The translations under genes and the position numbers were made by a program. Below the pieces are notes generated by a model. The model did no database searches. It worked only from the letters and a program-made list of their open reading frames with translations, and was not told the origin of the DNA. Shown piece by piece: positions 14,394 to 21,620 of a stretch of 21,620 nucleotides of DNA (position 1 is its first letter; each line of letters opens with the position of its first letter). This stretch comes from RGIG1681 sp045596905 (GTDB lineage Bacteria; Bacillota; Clostridia; Christensenellales; UBA1242), in contig JAZODG010000017.1 of NCBI GenBank assembly GCA_045596905.1, positions 1 to 21,620 of the forward strand, read 5' to 3'.

Positions 14394-15551
14394 TTAATTA
14401 TCTATCATCCAATCAGCATAAACACCATATCCTTTTGTCGGGTCTGAAACAAACACGTGTGTGACAGCTCCAGCAAGCTTTCCATCTTGAATAATCGGGC
14501 TTCCACTCATTCCCTGAACTATGCCACCAGTTGTCTCAAGCAATCTTTTATCTGTAACTCTTATAAACATACTCTTGGTGCTTTTTTCTGACTGAAAATA
14601 TGTTTTTACAATTTCAATATCATAATACTCTGGCTCTGAGCCATCAATAGTACATCTTATTTGTGCTTTGCCACTCTTCACACTGTTTCGTTTTGCAACT
14701 TCAACTTCATGTGAATCAAGCATCTTCAAATACTTTTCATAAAAAGTTCCATAAACTCCAAACTCATTGTTTTTGTCAAGTGAACCATAAATGCTTCCGT
14801 TTCTTAAAAACAATCCTTTGAGTTCCCCCGGAGTTCCTTTTTCGCCTTTTTTATATCCAACAATATTGCATCTGAAAATATTTCCTGAGTTGACTGGCAT
14901 GAGAGCACCAGTGTCAATATCACACACTGGGTGTCCAAGTGCCCCAAATCTGAAGTTATCTTTTCGAATATATGTCATCGTTCCAACACCAGCAGAATTA
15001 TCTCTAATCCAAATGCCAAGCTTGTACTTACCCAAAACCGAATCTTTTGTAGGAACAATACTTGCTTTTTCTTGAGTGTTTTTTCTAACAACATTAAGCT
15101 GTAATTTTTCTCCGTTATAATTTGGACTATTAATAATTTCACTTATGTGGTTTGCACTAGAAATTTCGCTATCATTGATGTGAGTTATAATGTCACCTTC
15201 AATAAGGTTTTCAACTGTTTCATTTGATATTGCAACTACCACAACACCCTTGCAGTTTATTGTAAACCCAAGTGGATAACCACCCAAATAAACATAAACC
15301 TTATTCTCTGGCTCAGCCTTTTTTTCTTGTCTTCTAAATAGTGTTTTAACAATTTGCTGAAAACTTGGAAAAGTCGCATGAGCAAGCTGGCTGCAAGAAA
15401 ATGACTCTGTTGCCTTTAAGCATACTGGATTGATTATTGTTAAAGCTGAAAAACACAAACACAATAGAAACAACAGTGTTTTTGTTATAAAAAAGTGCAA
15501 ATTAAAAGATTTTTTAATAAAAAAACCACTCATATTGAGTAGTTTTTGCAT
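14394..15551 (-). CDS. spoIVB: SpoIVB serine peptidase (S55), sporulation signalling protease
   Basis: The 385-residue protein has a membrane anchor or signal segment (about 19-41), a PDZ domain (about 88-170) and the S55 peptidase domain. The catalytic triad is conserved: H207 in GALGHP, D334 in TDKRLL, S349 in VQGMSGSP, followed by AVTHVFVSDPTKGYG. In Bacillus SpoIVB is made in the forespore under sigma-F/G and cuts SpoIVFA so that pro-sigma-K is activated in the mother cell. The C-terminus ends about 14 residues earlier than in Bacillus. The order recN-spoIVB-spo0A is the usual one. The ATG at 15551 has no SD, and a terminator hairpin (15519-15547) covers codons 2-11. CATAAT ends 10 bases before the ATG, so a very short leader is likely. 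The true start is uncertain. Confidence 0.93.
   Translation of the reverse strand: MQKLLNMSGFFIKKSFNLHFFITKTLLFLLCLCFSALTIINPVCLKATESFSCSQLAHATFPSFQQIVKTLFRRQEKKAEPENKVYVYLGGYPLGFTINCKGVVVVAISNETVENLIEGDIITHINDSEISSANHISEIINSPNYNGEKLQLNVVRKNTQEKASIVPTKDSVLGKYKLGIWIRDNSAGVGTMTYIRKDNFRFGALGHPVCDIDTGALMPVNSGNIFRCNIVGYKKGEKGTPGELKGLFLRNGSIYGSLDKNNEFGVYGTFYEKYLKMLDSHEVEVAKRNSVKSGKAQIRCTIDGSEPEYYDIEIVKTYFQSEKSTKSMFIRVTDKRLLETTGGIVQGMSGSPIIQDGKLAGAVTHVFVSDPTKGYGVYADWMIDN
15519..15547 (-). terminator. Terminator after recN, lying inside the first codons of spoIVB
   Basis: On the minus strand AAAAACTACTCA pairs with TGAGTGGTTTTT across a 3-base loop (12 pairs, one G-U), followed by further T residues. 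It starts 34 bases after the recN stop codon and would end the asp23-recN message, but it is also read through by any transcript that begins at the spoIVB ATG. Confidence 0.75.
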
Positions 15552-15560
15552 TAATTTTTA

Positions 15561-15567
15561 AATTATG
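15561..15567 (-). promoter_or_regulatory. Possible forespore-type -10 upstream of spoIVB
   Basis: CATAATT on the minus strand resembles the sigma-G -10 (CATAnTA). The expected transcription start lies about 3-4 bases upstream of the ATG. The surrounding sequence is almost pure A/T and no -35 with the expected G is seen. Confidence 0.25.
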
Positions 15568-15580
15568 TAAATTTTATAAA

Positions 15581-17272
15581 TTATAAATTATTATAAAAAT
15601 TTTCGCCAGCTTCAAGCATAAGTTTTGCATGACTTCTTGAGAAATCTGAAATAGCACCACCAATAAGTCTTGCAATTTCTGAAACTCTTTCTTCTTTTTC
15701 AAGATGAGCCAAGCTTGTTCTTGTTACGCCATCTTTTTCAGCTTTGCTAATATAATAATGCTCCTTTCCAAAAGAAGCAACTTGAGCCAAGTGAGTAACA
15801 CAAACAACCTGATGATTCTTTCCAATCTTTGCAAGTTTAACAGCAAGGTTGTTTGCTGTGTCTCCACTAATACCTGTGTCAATTTCATCAAAAATCATTG
15901 TGTCTACACTAACAATGTCAGCTGTAATATTTTTTACTGCCAACATAAACCTACTCATTTCACCACCACTTGCAACCTTGTTTAATGGTTTGAGTGGTTG
16001 ACCTGCGTTTGCTGTGAATAAAAATTCAATTCTATCAAACCCTGTTTCGTCACAAGTGTTTTCATCACATGATTCAAACTGGATTTCAAACTTAGCGTTC
16101 TTCATTGAAAGCTCTGAAAGTTCTGACTTAACCCTTTTTGCAAACTCTTCTCCAACTTTTTTTCTAAGTTCTGAAAGTTCATAAGCTTTGACATTCAATG
16201 CGTTAATCACACTTTCTTTTTCTTTCTCAAGCTTTTCAATAAGCTCTGCCGAGTTAACCAGTTTTTCATAGTCTGTTTTTATCTTTTGAAGATAGTCATT
16301 AATTTCATCAATATTTGCACCATATTTCTTTTTTAATGAAGAAAGCAAGTCAAGTCTTCTTTCATTTTCTGCCGCAGTGTATTCATCAAAATACAAATCT
16401 CCTGCCACGTCATCAATAGTCTCTTTAATGTCTTCAATCTCATATCTGAGCGATGAAATTCTTTCAAGCAAAGCATTTTGTTCTGGCAAGTACCTAACAG
16501 CATCTGACATTTCTCTTTCAAGTTTTTTGATTTGTTCGCTAACACCTTGACCCATTCCACCAGAATCAAGCATGCCCTTCATTCTGTCAAAACAGCCCGC
16601 AATCTTTTCTTGATTTAAAACCTTCATTCTAAATTCTTTGAGTTCTTCTTCTTCGCCAGAAACAAAGTTTGCTTCTTCAATTTCTGAAATTTGGAACGAA
16701 TACATATCAAGCAACTTTTCACGGTCCTTGCTATCAAAATTAAAGCCAGAAAGCTGTTTTTTGATTTGCTTTAATCTATAAAACAAATCTCTAAATTCAT
16801 TTCTAATTTTCTTAACTTCTACGCCACCAAACTCATCAAGAGTTTTGAGCTGAACACTCTCTTTTAAAAGTTCTTGGTGTTGAAATTGTCCATGCAAATC
16901 CATAAGTGGTGTTGTGATTGTTTTTAACATCGAAAGCGTGAATGACTTGCCGTTTACCCTACACTCATTCTTTCCATCAATAGACAGTTTTCTGTAAATT
17001 ATGATTGTGTTTTCTCTTTCCAAACCAAGCTCTTCAAGTCTTGATAAAATCTCATCTGATTCAGTATAAAAAACAGCTTCAACACTAGCAAAATTTTCAC
17101 CATAAGCAATCAAGCTTTTGTCTGCTTTTTCGCCAAGCAAAAGTGCTAACGAATCAATAATAAGCGACTTTCCTGCGCCTGTTTCACCCGTTAGAACATT
17201 GAACCCGTTGCCAAGTTCAATTGTTAAATTATCAATCAATGCAATGTTTTTTATAGTCAAACTTTGAAGCAT
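15581..17272 (-). CDS. recN: DNA repair protein RecN
   Basis: The 563-residue protein is an SMC-like ATPase: Walker A GETGAGKS (29-36), a long central coiled coil (about 150-380), the signature ASGGEMSRF (434-442) and Walker B TMIFDEID (458-465), then THLAQVASF. RecN gathers broken DNA ends for recombination. The length is normal for the family. AGGAG lies before the ATG, and the gene follows xseB by 3 bases. In Bacillus ispA, dxs, tlyA and ahrC lie between xseB and recN; they are all missing here. Confidence 0.97.
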   Translation of the reverse strand: MLQSLTIKNIALIDNLTIELGNGFNVLTGETGAGKSLIIDSLALLLGEKADKSLIAYGENFASVEAVFYTESDEILSRLEELGLERENTIIIYRKLSIDGKNECRVNGKSFTLSMLKTITTPLMDLHGQFQHQELLKESVQLKTLDEFGGVEVKKIRNEFRDLFYRLKQIKKQLSGFNFDSKDREKLLDMYSFQISEIEEANFVSGEEEELKEFRMKVLNQEKIAGCFDRMKGMLDSGGMGQGVSEQIKKLEREMSDAVRYLPEQNALLERISSLRYEIEDIKETIDDVAGDLYFDEYTAAENERRLDLLSSLKKKYGANIDEINDYLQKIKTDYEKLVNSAELIEKLEKEKESVINALNVKAYELSELRKKVGEEFAKRVKSELSELSMKNAKFEIQFESCDENTCDETGFDRIEFLFTANAGQPLKPLNKVASGGEMSRFMLAVKNITADIVSVDTMIFDEIDTGISGDTANNLAVKLAKIGKNHQVVCVTHLAQVASFGKEHYYISKAEKDGVTRTSLAHLEKEERVSEIARLIGGAISDFSRSHAKLMLEAGENFYNNL

Positions 17273-17275
17273 ATT

Positions 17276-17491
17276 TTACTCCTGAACATCAAGTGGTTTT
17301 TCAATCAATTTATCAATTTCAGCTTTGATAACCAAAATTTTTCCTTCGGTTTCTGTGAGCATACTCAAACAATCTTTTGTGTGTTTCACGCTCTCTTCAT
17401 ACAATTTAAGTGATTCATCAAGAGTTGTCTCAGGACTCTCAAGCTTATCTTTTATATCAACCAATTTCGCATATGATTCTTCAAATGTCAT
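17276..17491 (-). CDS. xseB: Exodeoxyribonuclease VII small subunit
   Basis: The 71-residue helical protein has the typical XseB pattern FEESYAKLVDIKDKLE then TTLDESLKLYEE. Several copies bind the long helix of XseA to form exonuclease VII, which degrades single-stranded DNA from both ends. The ATG overlaps the xseA stop by one base (TAATG), and AGGGAG supplies the SD. Confidence 0.95.
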   Translation of the reverse strand: MTFEESYAKLVDIKDKLESPETTLDESLKLYEESVKHTKDCLSMLTETEGKILVIKAEIDKLIEKPLDVQE

Positions 17492-18678
17492 TATTTTTTC
17501 TCCCTAACATTTTTTACTATAGCATCAACTTGACCATCAGCAAGTCTAAGTGATATTTCGTCGTCTTTTTTTATGGTTTTGACCGTAGAAATCTTTTCGC
17601 CGTTTCTTTCAACAACTACAAACCCCCTTTTCAAAACCTCAAGTGGACTTATCTTTGAAATAACTGAAGCCATGTTTTCCATTTTCACTTTTAGCGCATT
17701 CACTTTATCTGTGATAAGCCTTTGTGATTCTTTTTGATTTGAAATCACATCTGATTTTGCCTTCACAATCTTAAGCCTAATATTGTTTGAAATAAAGCTT
17801 TCATTTGAAAGCAAATCTTTTTTGTTATCGCCCACCTTTTTAGTTATATAATAATAAATATTCTTATTAACTACGTTCAGGTTTTCAACCTGCGCAAAAT
17901 AATCAAATACAGCAACTTCAGCAGCAACTGAAGGTGTTGGAACTCTTAGGTCTGACGCAAAGTCACAAAGTGTAAAGTCTGTTTCGTGACCAACAGCAGA
18001 AATAACCGGCAGATTTGACTTGTATATCGCCCTAACGATTTTTTCTGTGTTAAACGGAGCAAGGTCTTCAAGTGACCCACCACCACGTGCCACAATCACA
18101 ACATCAATGTCATCTCTAGAGTTGAAATATTCAATTCCGGCTACAAGCTCATTTTCAGCACCAGAGCCCTGAACCTTTGACGGATAAACAATAATATCAG
18201 TATATGGGTTTTTGCTTCTAGTAACGTTTATAATATCTCTGATTACTGCTCCTGTTTCACTGGTAACAACACCGATTCGTTTTGAGTATTTTGGAATTTC
18301 CTTTTTTATTTCTTCTCTAAACAAACCTTCTTTTTCAAGTTTTTCTTTCAAAAATAAAAAGTTTTGATAAAGTTCCCCTAATCCATATGCCTGTGCACGA
18401 CTAACAATAAAGTTAAGTCTACCAGATTTCACATAGAAATTCACCTTACCAAAAACTGTTATCAAATCACCATTTTTAATGTTAAGAGTTGACGCATCAA
18501 ACTTAACACATGAAAGCATTGCACTTTCATCTTTCAAATCAAAATAAGCGTTTCCACCAGAAACTTTAAAGTTTGTCACTTCACCAAAAACTGCAACGTT
18601 TGACAAAAAATCCTCTGCATCAAGGATTCTTTTCACAAAACTATTAAATTGCAAGATTGACAAAGTTAAGGTTTTCAC
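17491..18678 (-). CDS. xseA: Exodeoxyribonuclease VII large subunit
   Basis: The 395-residue protein has an N-terminal OB fold (about 1-100, with NAYFDLKDESAMLSC), the catalytic region with GVVTSETGAVIRDI, VARGGGSLEDL and GHETDFTLCDFASDLRVPTPS, then a long helical segment for XseB binding and a C-terminal LKRGFVVVERNG block. It starts with GTG behind GAGG, 3 bases after nusB. folD, which lies between nusB and xseA in Bacillus, is absent. Confidence 0.96.
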   Translation of the reverse strand: MKTLTLSILQFNSFVKRILDAEDFLSNVAVFGEVTNFKVSGGNAYFDLKDESAMLSCVKFDASTLNIKNGDLITVFGKVNFYVKSGRLNFIVSRAQAYGLGELYQNFLFLKEKLEKEGLFREEIKKEIPKYSKRIGVVTSETGAVIRDIINVTRSKNPYTDIIVYPSKVQGSGAENELVAGIEYFNSRDDIDVVIVARGGGSLEDLAPFNTEKIVRAIYKSNLPVISAVGHETDFTLCDFASDLRVPTPSVAAEVAVFDYFAQVENLNVVNKNIYYYITKKVGDNKKDLLSNESFISNNIRLKIVKAKSDVISNQKESQRLITDKVNALKVKMENMASVISKISPLEVLKRGFVVVERNGEKISTVKTIKKDDEISLRLADGQVDAIVKNVREKK

Positions 18679-18681
18679 AGT

Positions 18682-19068
18682 CTACCTCACAAACTTTGAC
18701 AAGATTCCATTAATAAATTTTCCACTCTTTTCGGTTGAATATTTATGTGCAAGGTTAACTGCTTCATCAACACTAACTTTAAATGGAACTTGCTCCATAT
18801 ACTTAATTTCATAAACTGCCAACAACAAAATTGCAAGGTCAACTTTATAGATTCTATCAATTTCAAATTTGTCAGCGTGTTTTGAAACTTCTTCAACAAG
18901 TTCGTCATAATGGCTTGTTACACCCTTATAAACCTCTCTAATATAAGCGCCATCATCAGCATCAACTGAAGCAAGATATTCTTCCAAAACTTCATTATTT
19001 TCTTCTTTATCAAAACTATATGAAAATACAAGTTTAAATCCAATATCTCTTGCATCTCTTCTACTCAT
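18682..19068 (-). CDS. nusB: Transcription antitermination factor NusB
   Basis: The 128-residue all-helical protein begins with SRRDARDIGFKLVFSY and ends with the conserved VSVDEAVNLAHKYSTEKSGKFINGILSKF. NusB with NusE (S10) binds boxA RNA and supports antitermination of rRNA operons. GGAGAAGG precedes the ATG. The gene is in the operon driven from the asp23 promoter. Confidence 0.95.
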   Translation of the reverse strand: MSRRDARDIGFKLVFSYSFDKEENNEVLEEYLASVDADDGAYIREVYKGVTSHYDELVEEVSKHADKFEIDRIYKVDLAILLLAVYEIKYMEQVPFKVSVDEAVNLAHKYSTEKSGKFINGILSKFVR

Positions 19069-19100
19069 AACACCTTCTCCATAAATTAATACTTTTTGGT

Positions 19101-20057
19101 CTAATCTGATTCTAAAACAGCAGCAAGTTTTTCAGTCTTTTCAACTTTTTGTTCTGGCTCTTTTGTTTCTTCTTTTTGCTCTTGTTTTTCAGGTTCAATC
19201 CCAAAAGTTTTTCTTATTGTTTTTATTTTTTCAAATTTTTCTTTAATAAACGATTCAATGTTCTCAGCAATGGTATGTTGCTTTACAACTTCCTGTGTTT
19301 GTTTTGTAACACTCTGATTAAGTTTTGTTGATGAAAACTCTGTTTTCTTTTCTTCTTCATCATCTTCACTTTCCTGAGTAATAACAATATTAACATCTTC
19401 AAGCACTGGAGTATTGCCACCAGCCCCAATACCAGCTTCTGTAAGTTGCTTTTCTTGAGTTTCAACAAACTCCTTATAAAGTTTATCTGCTTTAACAATG
19501 CCTTCTTTAACCTGTGATTTTCTATTCATGATTCTCAAGATTAAAAAGTTTGCAAATAGGTCAATGAGAAGTTGTCTTTTCATCTTAATATAAAACATTT
19601 CGTAGTTATATTTAACTCCAAGCACTTCTTCAGCGTGCCCACCAGTGAGCTTATCAATCAAATTGAAAACTCTGGTTGCTTCACCAACATTAACTGCATC
19701 CATCGCATTAAAATAGTCTTGCTTAAATTTATTCAAAATATCCATTGAATCAGACTTTCTTGCACCAGCAAATGTAAACTCACCAGAAACAGCACCACCA
19801 TGAACAACTTTATTCGCTTTATGTTTTATGGCAAATACAATAGGCACTTCATGTCCATCTTCAAACTTTGGAAGAACTTCTAAAAGCTCATATGGTGTAA
19901 GTTTTCTATTGCCGTCTTCATCAAATTCTGGTTTGATTTTTAAAAGAGTAAACAAATCAAGGGCACCATCTTTAGACAAATATGTCTCTTCGGGAACCCC
20001 ACACTTTTCATAAAACTTAATAATATCAATTATCTGCTCATTAGTTAAATTTTCCAT
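19101..20057 (-). CDS. Unrecognised 318-residue protein between asp23 and nusB
   Basis: I do not recognise this protein. Residues 1-200 look like a folded soluble domain with mixed helices and strands: a short helix at the start, a LTPYELLEVLPKFEDG segment, then GGAVSGEFTFAGARKSDSMD and a helical part ending near MKRQLLIDLFANFLILRIM. The part after 215 is of low complexity, acidic and rich in E, K, Q and T, with a helical EKFEKIKTIRKTF segment, and looks disordered. There is no signal peptide or membrane segment, and no metal or nucleotide motif. AAGGG precedes the ATG, 27 bases after asp23, and nusB follows 32 bases later, so it is part of the operon. This place is usually empty in related clusters, so it may be lineage specific. 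Confidence 0.8.
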   Translation of the reverse strand: MENLTNEQIIDIIKFYEKCGVPEETYLSKDGALDLFTLLKIKPEFDEDGNRKLTPYELLEVLPKFEDGHEVPIVFAIKHKANKVVHGGAVSGEFTFAGARKSDSMDILNKFKQDYFNAMDAVNVGEATRVFNLIDKLTGGHAEEVLGVKYNYEMFYIKMKRQLLIDLFANFLILRIMNRKSQVKEGIVKADKLYKEFVETQEKQLTEAGIGAGGNTPVLEDVNIVITQESEDDEEEKKTEFSSTKLNQSVTKQTQEVVKQHTIAENIESFIKEKFEKIKTIRKTFGIEPEKQEQKEETKEPEQKVEKTEKLAAVLESD

Positions 20058-20084
20058 TTACCCTTAAATCCAATCAAAAATAAA

Positions 20085-20477
20085 TTAGCTTACAAAATCA
20101 CTTTCAATATCACTAAAGTTAACGCCAACAACGTGAACATTAACAGCTTCAACCTTATATTCAGTCATAGACTCAACACTTGACTTGATATTTTCTTGAA
20201 CTCTGAAAGCAACGTCTTTAACAGAATATCCAAATTTAACATTAACAAAAACATCAATCTTTGCATTGTTATTTTCAAAATCAACAATAATACCACGATT
20301 AATATTCTTGCTGAAAGCACTTCTAATAACAGAAACAGATTTTCTGCTGATTGAAGCAATGCCATTAATCTCTTGGGTTGCAAGCGAAACAATGCTCATA
20401 ACAACATGCTTTTTATAAGTAACGCTATCTTTCATTTCGCTATCATCTTCAATAATAACTTTAACTTTTTTTGCCAT
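20085..20477 (-). CDS. Asp23/Gls24-family envelope stress protein (YqhY-like)
   Basis: The 130-residue protein has the Asp23 core VTYKKHVVMSIVSLATQEINGIASI, VDVFVNVKFGYSVKDVAFRVQENIKSSVESMTEY and VEAVNVHVVGV. The family has alkaline-shock and envelope-linked members. YqhY in Bacillus is encoded between accC and nusB and affects fatty acid synthesis control. Here accB and accC are missing and the gene begins the operon, just behind a strong promoter. GGGAG precedes the ATG. Confidence 0.93.
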   Translation of the reverse strand: MAKKVKVIIEDDSEMKDSVTYKKHVVMSIVSLATQEINGIASISRKSVSVIRSAFSKNINRGIIVDFENNNAKIDVFVNVKFGYSVKDVAFRVQENIKSSVESMTEYKVEAVNVHVVGVNFSDIESDFVS

Positions 20478-20506
20478 ACATACTCTCCCAGTCTTATAAT
20501 ATTTTG

Positions 20507-20535
20507 ATTATATCACAAAGATTTCTCAAAATCAA
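20507..20535 (-). promoter_or_regulatory. Strong vegetative promoter of the asp23-nusB-xseAB-recN operon
   Basis: TTGATT (20535-20530) and TATAAT (20512-20507) are 17 bases apart, with TGA directly before the -10 (extended -10). The start of transcription should be near 20500, 23 bases upstream of the asp23 ATG. Confidence 0.82.
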
Positions 20536-20569
20536 TTTATATTTATAAAATAAATATTCTCAATTTTTT

Positions 20570-20601
20570 CTAAGCAAAAAGACGGGACACCCCGCCTTTT
20601 T
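20570..20601 (-). terminator. Intrinsic terminator of the spoIIIA operon
   Basis: On the minus strand AAAAAGGCGGG pairs with CCCGTCTTTTT (11 pairs, one G-U) across a 4-base loop and ends in five T. It begins inside the spoIIIAH stop codon and marks the end of the spoIIIA operon. Confidence 0.82.
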
Positions 20602-21100
20602 ACACTGATGAAATTTTAACGTTTGTTGCAGACACCCCAGTTTCTTTCACAAGAATCCCAAGAATCTTCGCAACTTCATCTGAAGTGAGACCGTCTGACT
20701 TCACCATGACTGTGTAGCTGTCATCTGAGTTAGTCACAACAACATCTTCAAAACCAGATGCCATAATCATACCTTCCAAAACAGTCTCTTGTTCCATACG
20801 TGATGCAAGGTCTGAAATCAAGGCATTGGTTTCAACAATTTGTTCTTGGTCAGTTGATGAAGCAATAATCGAATCATAAATTTCAAGCATCGAATTTCTT
20901 GTTTCCATCTTGCTTGCCCTGTAACTGCTAAGCAAGCTCATTTGAGAAGTGGTTGTTGTTTGAAGTTCAACGTCTTCTTTGTTTAAATATAAATTTAATC
21001 CCCCAGTCACAACCAAAAGCACAATCATACCCAAAATAATAAAAATTTTTTTCCTTTTTGTTAGCACCCTATTATCCTCCTTAAAATAAAAAATCTTCAT
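20600..21100 (-). CDS. spoIIIAH: Stage III sporulation protein AH
   Basis: The 166-residue protein has one transmembrane segment (about residues 19-37), a helical linker and a C-terminal ring-building domain with GFEDVVVTNSDDSYTVMV. SpoIIIAH sits in the mother-cell membrane and binds SpoIIQ across the intermembrane space, forming the feeding channel together with SpoIIIAG. The gene is last in the spoIIIA operon, 12 bases after spoIIIAG, with AGGAG before the ATG. The family varies, but position and topology are decisive. Confidence 0.88.
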   Translation of the reverse strand: MKIFYFKEDNRVLTKRKKIFIILGMIVLLVVTGGLNLYLNKEDVELQTTTTSQMSLLSSYRASKMETRNSMLEIYDSIIASSTDQEQIVETNALISDLASRMEQETVLEGMIMASGFEDVVVTNSDDSYTVMVKSDGLTSDEVAKILGILVKETGVSATNVKISSV

Positions 21101-21112
21101 AAACTCTCCTTG

Positions 21113-21620
21113 CTAATCTAATACAATACTTATGCATGACGCATCAATATTTAGAACCACACTAATAGAATTTATTATAGCTAATTTTGTCGCAGGAGAA
21201 ATCTTGTTCACAACAACCATCACACCAACCACTTTTGGAAAAACTGTATATTCAATAACAGGCATTGAGTTTGAACCAGATTTTTCAAAAACAGCCTCTT
21301 CAGTGATTGTCTGCGTGGACGAATTTTCAGACGTGGTGGTTGTTGTTGAACTGTTCTTCAAATAATGAGTTACAGTTGACCCATCACACACAACCATCAC
21401 GCCTGCACTTTTTACTTCATCAATTTCAAGAAGCATAGTTTTTAATTTTTGTTCTATCATTTCTTCATATTTTTCAGTTGAAACTACTGACTTATTTGCT
21501 GATTGATTGTCATCAATTTGTTCTTTATTTGAGTTTAATGAAACAATAAAATATCCTATCAATAAAACAAATAAAAGCATAACCACAATAACAGTTTTCT
21601 TGTTTTTATTGTAGTTTTTT
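21113..21620 (-). CDS. spoIIIAG: Stage III sporulation protein AG (N-terminus cut by window edge)
   Basis: The frame stays open to the right edge, so the first residues are missing; 169 codons including the stop are visible. A basic stretch NKNKK leads into a transmembrane segment, followed by the ring-building domain: KLKTMLLEIDEVKSAGVMV, a Ser/Thr-rich loop, then YTVFPKVVGVMVVVNK and a final helix and strand. SpoIIIAG forms a large ring in the feeding channel between mother cell and forespore. The Ser/Thr loop corresponds to the extended beta-barrel insertion of the family. Confidence 0.88.
   Translation of the reverse strand, partial: KNYNKNKKTVIVVMLLFVLLIGYFIVSLNSNKEQIDDNQSANKSVVSTEKYEEMIEQKLKTMLLEIDEVKSAGVMVVCDGSTVTHYLKNSSTTTTTSENSSTQTITEEAVFEKSGSNSMPVIEYTVFPKVVGVMVVVNKISPATKLAIINSISVVLNIDASCISIVLD

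Noticed and set aside
1..21620. CRISPR array to go with the Cas4-like domain
   Set aside because: No regularly spaced repeats were seen anywhere in the window, and no other cas-like gene is present.

Overview
The window looks like a piece of chromosome from a low-GC, endospore-forming Firmicute of the Clostridia type. The base composition is strongly A+T rich. Most genes have Shine-Dalgarno (SD) sequences and promoters of the vegetative type, and intrinsic terminators are common. The genes form the familiar sporulation and housekeeping neighbourhood of that group. I cannot name the species.

Left part (1-4950) is accessory. A very long minus-strand gene that runs off the left edge encodes an SNF2-type helicase of the kind otherwise fused to DNA methylases in integrative conjugative elements. 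Divergent from it is a plus-strand DUF2779 protein that combines a Cas4-like iron-sulfur nuclease with a DEDD exonuclease. A 20-base direct repeat lies about 100 bases upstream of the DUF2779 start codon, and again at the same distance upstream of a 14-codon reading frame that has an SD and a -10 but no further coding sequence. A tRNA-Thr(CGU) with an unusual C at position 33 closes this part.

Right part (4954-21620) lies wholly on the minus strand and is described in the direction of transcription. It starts with spoIIIAG (cut by the window edge) and spoIIIAH (feeding channel of the forespore), followed by a terminator. A strong promoter then drives asp23-like, an unrecognised 318-residue gene, nusB, xseA, xseB and recN. 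Next come spoIVB, a Spo0A homologue that has only the DNA-binding effector domain, and spoIIM. These three genes have no SD, and each has a -10-like element almost touching its start codon, which suggests leaderless messages. Then comes a dacF-like carboxypeptidase with its own terminator. Another strong promoter drives a site-2 protease, scpA and scpB. After a textbook terminator that overlaps the next start codon come a DUF2953 gene, ytfJ (gerW), a second D,D-carboxypeptidase, a RluB-type pseudouridine synthase, an HI0933-type flavoprotein and plsC, followed by the tRNA.

Together the right part serves late sporulation (SpoIIIA channel, SpoIVB signalling protease, SpoIIM engulfment, cortex carboxypeptidases, YtfJ), DNA repair (RecN, XseAB), chromosome segregation (ScpAB) and translation or membrane upkeep. 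The most noteworthy points are the receiver-less Spo0A exactly at the expected spo0A position, the cluster of apparently leaderless sporulation genes, terminator hairpins that overlap the first codons of two genes, and the orphan ICE-type helicase facing a two-nuclease fusion.
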